Source: Pseudonocardia sp. 73-21
Lineage (GTDB): Bacteria; Actinomycetota; Actinomycetes; Mycobacteriales; Pseudonocardiaceae
Assembly (NCBI RefSeq): GCF_001899645.1
Contig: NZ_MKVV01000046.1
Span: 62,001-126,000 of the forward strand
Length of the DNA stretch: 64,000 bases
Direction: 5' to 3'
The translations under genes and the position numbers were made by a program. Below the pieces are notes generated by a model. The model did no database searches. It saw only the letters and a list, made by a program, of their open reading frames with translations, and had not been told where the DNA came from. Position 1 is the stretch's first letter, and every line of letters starts with the position of its first letter. Shown here in pieces: positions 62,001 to 64,000 of the stretch.

Positions 62001-62328
62001 GGTCGAGCCGTCCGTGTCGCGGCCGGTCGTGTCCCAGCCCGCCGTGAAGCAGCCCGCTGTGTCCGAGCCCGCCGTGAAGCAGCCCGCTGTGTCCGAGCCC
62101 GCCGTGAAGCAGCCCGCCGTGACCCGTCGGCCGGATCTGCTCCCGCCCGACGAGCACACCAGCGTGCTGGCCGCCGCCCGCCCCGGTGACCCGGACGCCA
62201 CGGCGTTCGTCGGCAACCTCGGGGCCCTGCGCCGGGCGGCCGCGAAGCTGCAGGCCGAGCGCGACGCGATGGTGGCGGAGGAGCACACGACGGCCCTCCC
62301 GCACCGCCCGTCCCCGCGGCCGCGGTAG
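59044..62328 (+). CDS. GT39-type membrane glycosyltransferase with DUF4397-like domain
   Basis: A 1094-aa protein. The N-terminal part has about ten membrane helices and the GT-C motif RIDDEGTYMAQAYAM with DE and YDHPPLGWLQ, as in ArnT/PMT-type transferases that use polyprenol-linked sugars. After about residue 380 follow a periplasmic segment, a DUF4397-like domain (LRVLDLVPGSAPLRVRLAGV, then YTLMLFAGPDGG), a final helix LGVLVWGVLATALGFLLRR and a 190-residue cytoplasmic tail with tandem AVKQPAVSEP repeats. ATG 59044 has GAAGGG upstream; ATG 59005 is possible. Confidence 0.85.
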   Translation: MDTAPRPALRSRLVTAAVLLPLLAVVAVMRLVNLVGAPQRIDDEGTYMAQAYAMLHLGELTHYTYWYDHPPLGWLQIAGWLGLAEKFGPVTDAVATGRQFMVVAAVVAAALLWVLVRRLGYGRIAAGAAVALLALSPLAVQYERTVYLDNLSTVWVLAAAVCFCTPRRRLLAYMGGAVCLAVAVLTKETALLMLPMVAWLGWQRGNTGTRRYAMAVAGALFGLLIAAYLLAAAVRSELLPGKGHVSLVDGITFQLFSRTSGGSVFTAGSPNQQTLAGWLSLDTVLLAAGLGAALVALAVTALRPVAFGYLLLAAMLLRGGYLPIPYVIVVLPLAALLIACVAEEAARRVRVGVPVVKIAAVAVLVAVAGAGVVAEPRWHDTLNFLTTADQDAPMRQAKQWVLDNVPRDQRLIVDDAFWSDLVTAGWKRDDVAWFYKLDTDPAVQALNPHGWRDYDYIVATDAVRQFPASFAQVHGAMTGSQVVATFGTGAARVEVRRIDPNAAAPADEPERATIGAALADRLGENAEQTVLDLLRGGTVDARVLATLSDVATTEEVLVADLPQVPGEDAAGRPRRQIQFTATGARAARLVAYFRAQQGAFAPQAVTAGPSGVLVTFPPAAPSGLLAAAAKPPAPGRPAALRVLDLVPGSAPLRVRLAGVDGTAVAPIAVGPYGDVGTYRTVPAGVATLGVGPQDPAAPTSVTQAVALDPGAAYTLMLFAGPDGGVRGQLVPDPAVPGPDIRGVVRLVDAAQKAPGLTVAAGGAGPLAKDIAYGLVTGYAELVPGTVPLTLTSGTLKTAGTVTLKNRDVKTLVVTDGAKGPQVTVVDDPTRAPAAAPLAATPAAHPGVLKPVAPGAPAAAAALTVAKAGYPLGNAPLGVLVWGVLATALGFLLRRRGGDAAAVAAPAPIPFADDETVHLNRPKVTMGRVPRPVVTTPDPDGTALVEDIDALRAAAAAATAERTTVIPAPRRTGRPAAPHPVRPVSRPVEPSVSRPVVSQPAVKQPAVSEPAVKQPAVSEPAVKQPAVTRRPDLLPPDEHTSVLAAARPGDPDATAFVGNLGALRRAAAKLQAERDAMVAEEHTTALPHRPSPRPR
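62041..62120 (+). repeat. 30-bp coding tandem repeat in GT39 tail
   Basis: Two perfect 30-bp units (62041-62070, 62071-62100) and a partial third, encoding AVKQPAVSEP. The sequence is exactly repeated at the nucleotide level, so it arose recently and may vary in copy number between strains. Confidence 0.9.
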
Positions 62329-62363
62329 CCGCCCACCCCGTCGCGGTGGGGGAGGATGGCCCC

Positions 62364-63020
62364 GTGAGAGGCCGCCCGTTCGTCCTGCTGTCCGCCGCCA
62401 TGTCCGTCGACGGGTGCATCGACGACCGGTCCGGCACGCGGCTGGTGCTCTCCGACGCCGCCGACCTCGACCGCGTCGACGCCGAACGCGCCGGGGTGGA
62501 CGCGATCCTCGTCGGCGCCACCACCGTGCGGCGTGACGATCCGCGGTTGCTGGTGCGCTCGGCCGAGCGCGTCGCGGAACGCGTGGCGGCAGGCCGCATC
62601 GGGCAGCCGTGGCGCGTGGTGATCAGCGGCAGCGGCGACCTCGACCCGTCGGCCCAGCTGTTCACCACCGGCGACGGACGCCGGATCGTCTACACCTCGC
62701 AGCCTGCGCGGGTGGCGGTGCCGGCCGAGGTCGTCCACGCCGGCGCACCGGTGGATCCCGTCCGTGTCCTGGCCGATCTGGCCACGCGGGGGGTCGAGCG
62801 GCTGATGGTGGAGGGCGGTACGTCGATCCACACGCTGTTCCTGGCCGCGGGATTGGTGGACGAGATCCAGCTGGTCGTCGCGCCGTTCTTCCTCGGCGAC
62901 CCGGACGCGCCGCGGTTCGTCGGCGCGGGCGCCCTGCCGACGCGGATGCGGCTGGCCGAGGCCCGGCCCATGGGCGATCACGTGCTGCTGCGCTACCGGC
63001 TGGGGGAGCGCCGTGGATGA
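62364..63020 (+). CDS. RibD reductase-domain protein
   Basis: A 218-aa protein of the RibD C-terminal reductase family: AAMSVDGCIDDRSGTRLVLS, VDAILVGATTVRRDDPRLLV, LMVEGGTSIHTLFLAAGLVD. It would reduce the ribose of the riboflavin precursor with NADPH. GTG 62364 has GGAGGATGG upstream. Its stop overlaps the deaminase gene by 8 nt, so the two RibD activities are encoded apart and in reverse order compared with the usual fused protein. Confidence 0.85.
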   Translation: MRGRPFVLLSAAMSVDGCIDDRSGTRLVLSDAADLDRVDAERAGVDAILVGATTVRRDDPRLLVRSAERVAERVAAGRIGQPWRVVISGSGDLDPSAQLFTTGDGRRIVYTSQPARVAVPAEVVHAGAPVDPVRVLADLATRGVERLMVEGGTSIHTLFLAAGLVDEIQLVVAPFFLGDPDAPRFVGAGALPTRMRLAEARPMGDHVLLRYRLGERRG

Positions 63021-63447
63021 CCGGGCGCTGCTGCGCCACGCCGTCGAGCTGGCCCGGCGCTGCCCGCCGTCGGACACGGCGTTCTCGGTCGGGGCGCTGG
63101 TCGTCGGGCCGGACGGGGCCGTGCTCGCCGAAGGCTGGTCGCGCCGCGACGGCGGGACGGAGCACGCCGAGGAGGCCGCGCTCGGCGATCTGGGCGGGCG
63201 GGTCCCGCCCGGCAGCACCGTCTACAGCTCGCTGGAGCCGTGCAGCGCCCGGGCGTCGCGGCCGCGCACGTGCACGCAGCTGATCCTCGCCGCGGGCGTC
63301 GCGCGGGTGGTGATCGCGTGGCGGGAGCCGTCGACGTTCGTCGAGGGCGAGGGCGCGGAGCTGTTGCGCGCGGCGGGGGTGGAGGTCGTCGAGCTGCCCG
63401 AGCTGGCGGACGCGGCCCGCGAGCCGAACCGGCACCTGCTGGGCTGA
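63013..63447 (+). CDS. RibD-like cytidine/pyrimidine deaminase
   Basis: A 144-aa zinc deaminase. The first His-Ala-Glu is in GTEHAEEAALGDLG and the Cys pair in SLEPCSARASRPRTCTQLI, spaced as in riboflavin deaminases. RHAVELARRCPPSDTAFSVG is the RibD N-terminal opening. It would deaminate the pyrimidine ring before the adjacent reductase. GTG 63013 overlaps the reductase gene. A general cytidine deaminase is the alternative, but context supports RibD. Confidence 0.85.
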   Translation: MDDRALLRHAVELARRCPPSDTAFSVGALVVGPDGAVLAEGWSRRDGGTEHAEEAALGDLGGRVPPGSTVYSSLEPCSARASRPRTCTQLILAAGVARVVIAWREPSTFVEGEGAELLRAAGVEVVELPELADAAREPNRHLLG

Positions 63448-63456
63448 TCAGAGGTC

Positions 63457-63496
63457 GTGAGCGGAAATCAGGGCCCCGGCACCGATATCCGCTCAC
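63457..63496. repeat. 40-bp dispersed palindrome, copy E
   Basis: GTGAGCGGAAATCAGGGCC, CC, GGCACCGATATCCGCTCAC. The outermost change to GTGAGC is compensated by GCTCAC in the other arm. It lies 9 nt after the deaminase stop and 33 nt before proS. Confidence 0.85.
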
Positions 63497-63516
63497 GGGC
63501 GCGGGAGCGCCGCCGC

Positions 63517-63522
63517 TACCCT
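63517..63522 (+). promoter_or_regulatory. -10 box of leaderless proS promoter
   Basis: TACCCT ends 7 nt before the GTG at 63530 and follows palindrome copy E by about 20 nt. No ribosome binding site. Confidence 0.45.
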
Positions 63523-63529
63523 TCACCAG

Positions 63530-64000
63530 GTGTTGACCCGGATGTCGTCGCTGTTCCTGAGGACCCTGCGTGATGACCCCGCCGACGCGGAGGTACCGAG
63601 CCACAAGCTGCTCGTCCGCGCCGGCTACGTCCGACGCGCCGCACCGGGGATCTACACCTGGCTGCCGCTGGGGCTCAAGGTGCTGCGCGCCGTCGAGCAG
63701 ATCGTGCGCGAGGAGATGGACGCCATCGGCGCCCAGGAGATCCAGCTGCCCGCGCTGCTGCCCCGCGAGCCCTACGAGGCCACCGGCCGCTGGACCGAGT
63801 ACGGCCCCAACCTGTTCCGCCTCAAGGACCGCAAGGGCGCCGACTACCTGCTCGGCCCCACCCACGAGGAGCTGTTCACCCAGGTGGTCAAGGGCGAGTA
63901 CTCGTCCTACAAGGACTACCCGGTGATGCTCTACCAGATCCAGAACAAGTACCGCGACGAGGCGCGGCCCCGCGCGGGCATCCTGCGCGGGCGCGAGTTC
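63530..64000 (+). CDS. proS: Prolyl-tRNA synthetase, N-terminal part
   Basis: The first 157 codons of ProRS; the gene runs off the right edge. [20 protein letters not shown] is the actinobacterial opening, followed by [36 protein letters not shown] and [19 protein letters not shown] (class II motif 2 region), then [15 protein letters not shown]. Start GTG 63530 is leaderless by its -10 box; ATG 63542 is the other choice. The editing domain is outside the window. Confidence 0.95.
   Translation, partial: MLTRMSSLFLRTLRDDPADAEVPSHKLLVRAGYVRRAAPGIYTWLPLGLKVLRAVEQIVREEMDAIGAQEIQLPALLPREPYEATGRWTEYGPNLFRLKDRKGADYLLGPTHEELFTQVVKGEYSSYKDYPVMLYQIQNKYRDEARPRAGILRGREF

Noticed and set aside
62041..62120. 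Repeats that could suggest a CRISPR array
   Set aside because: Perfect coding 30-bp repeats without spacers, in frame in the GT39 tail.

Overview
The window is chromosomal DNA from a very GC-rich actinobacterium, most likely Pseudonocardia or a close relative (Pseudonocardiaceae). Evidence: the gene order trmD-rplS-lepB-rnhB-DUF2469-yraN-comM-dprA-xerC-whiG-rpsB-tsf-pyrH-frr-cdsA-rlmN-dxr-rip-ispG-GNAT-PBP-map-proS is the conserved actinobacterial block, mycothiol enzymes are present, GTG and TTG starts are common, and many genes look leaderless (a TANNNT box 6-8 nt before the start codon). No phage, IS, CRISPR array, rRNA or tRNA was found.

1-5.2 kb: a partial acetyltransferase, an HTH plus Clp-N pair behind twin operators, a decayed mgtC remnant, then trmD, rplS, lepB, rnhB and DUF2469. 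5.2-11 kb: yraN-comM-dprA-xerC-whiG, a tightly overlapping run, followed by a convergent M23 peptidase. 11-16 kb: rpsB-tsf-pyrH-frr-cdsA and a methyltransferase. 16-21.4 kb: Rieske lipoprotein, membrane protein, rlmN, and a DNA-repair group (LigC-type ligase, Mug glycosylase, LigD-type polymerase). 21.4-30.7 kb: isoprenoid and envelope block dxr-rip-HAD-ispG-GNAT-PBP-map.

30.7-39.9 kb: a membrane-lipid island. Eight minus-strand genes, mostly with 4-nt overlaps, encode an alpha/beta hydrolase, a COG2907 flavoprotein, DUF1365, two cyclopropane-synthase family methyltransferases, DUF1295, a peroxiredoxin and an SRPBCC protein. A divergent PlsC acyltransferase and an acyl desaturase lie beside them. 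Together they suggest production and oxidative modification of unsaturated acyl chains. 40-46 kb: mycothione reductase, a TiaS-like protein, acetyltransferase, LapA-like protein and an MshC/CysS-like ligase. 46-50 kb: DEAD-box helicase, RIO-like kinase, YaaA and 22-bp tandem repeats.

50-53 kb: methionine genes metY-metX behind a short leaderless ORF encoding a cysteine-containing leader peptide. 53-62 kb: an FHA-HTH protein, a transmembrane Ser/Thr kinase with two Kelch propellers, a GT2 glycosyltransferase and a GT39-type glycosyltransferase with a DUF4397-like ectodomain; these may form an envelope signalling and glycan module. 62-64 kb: RibD activities split over two overlapping genes, then the start of proS.

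The most unusual feature is a family of 40-bp near-perfect palindromes present five times, always between genes, and in two cases supplying the stop codon of the upstream gene. Two further short tandem-repeat families (22 bp and 14/20 bp) also sit in gene borders. All functional statements are homology readings by eye; no searches were run.
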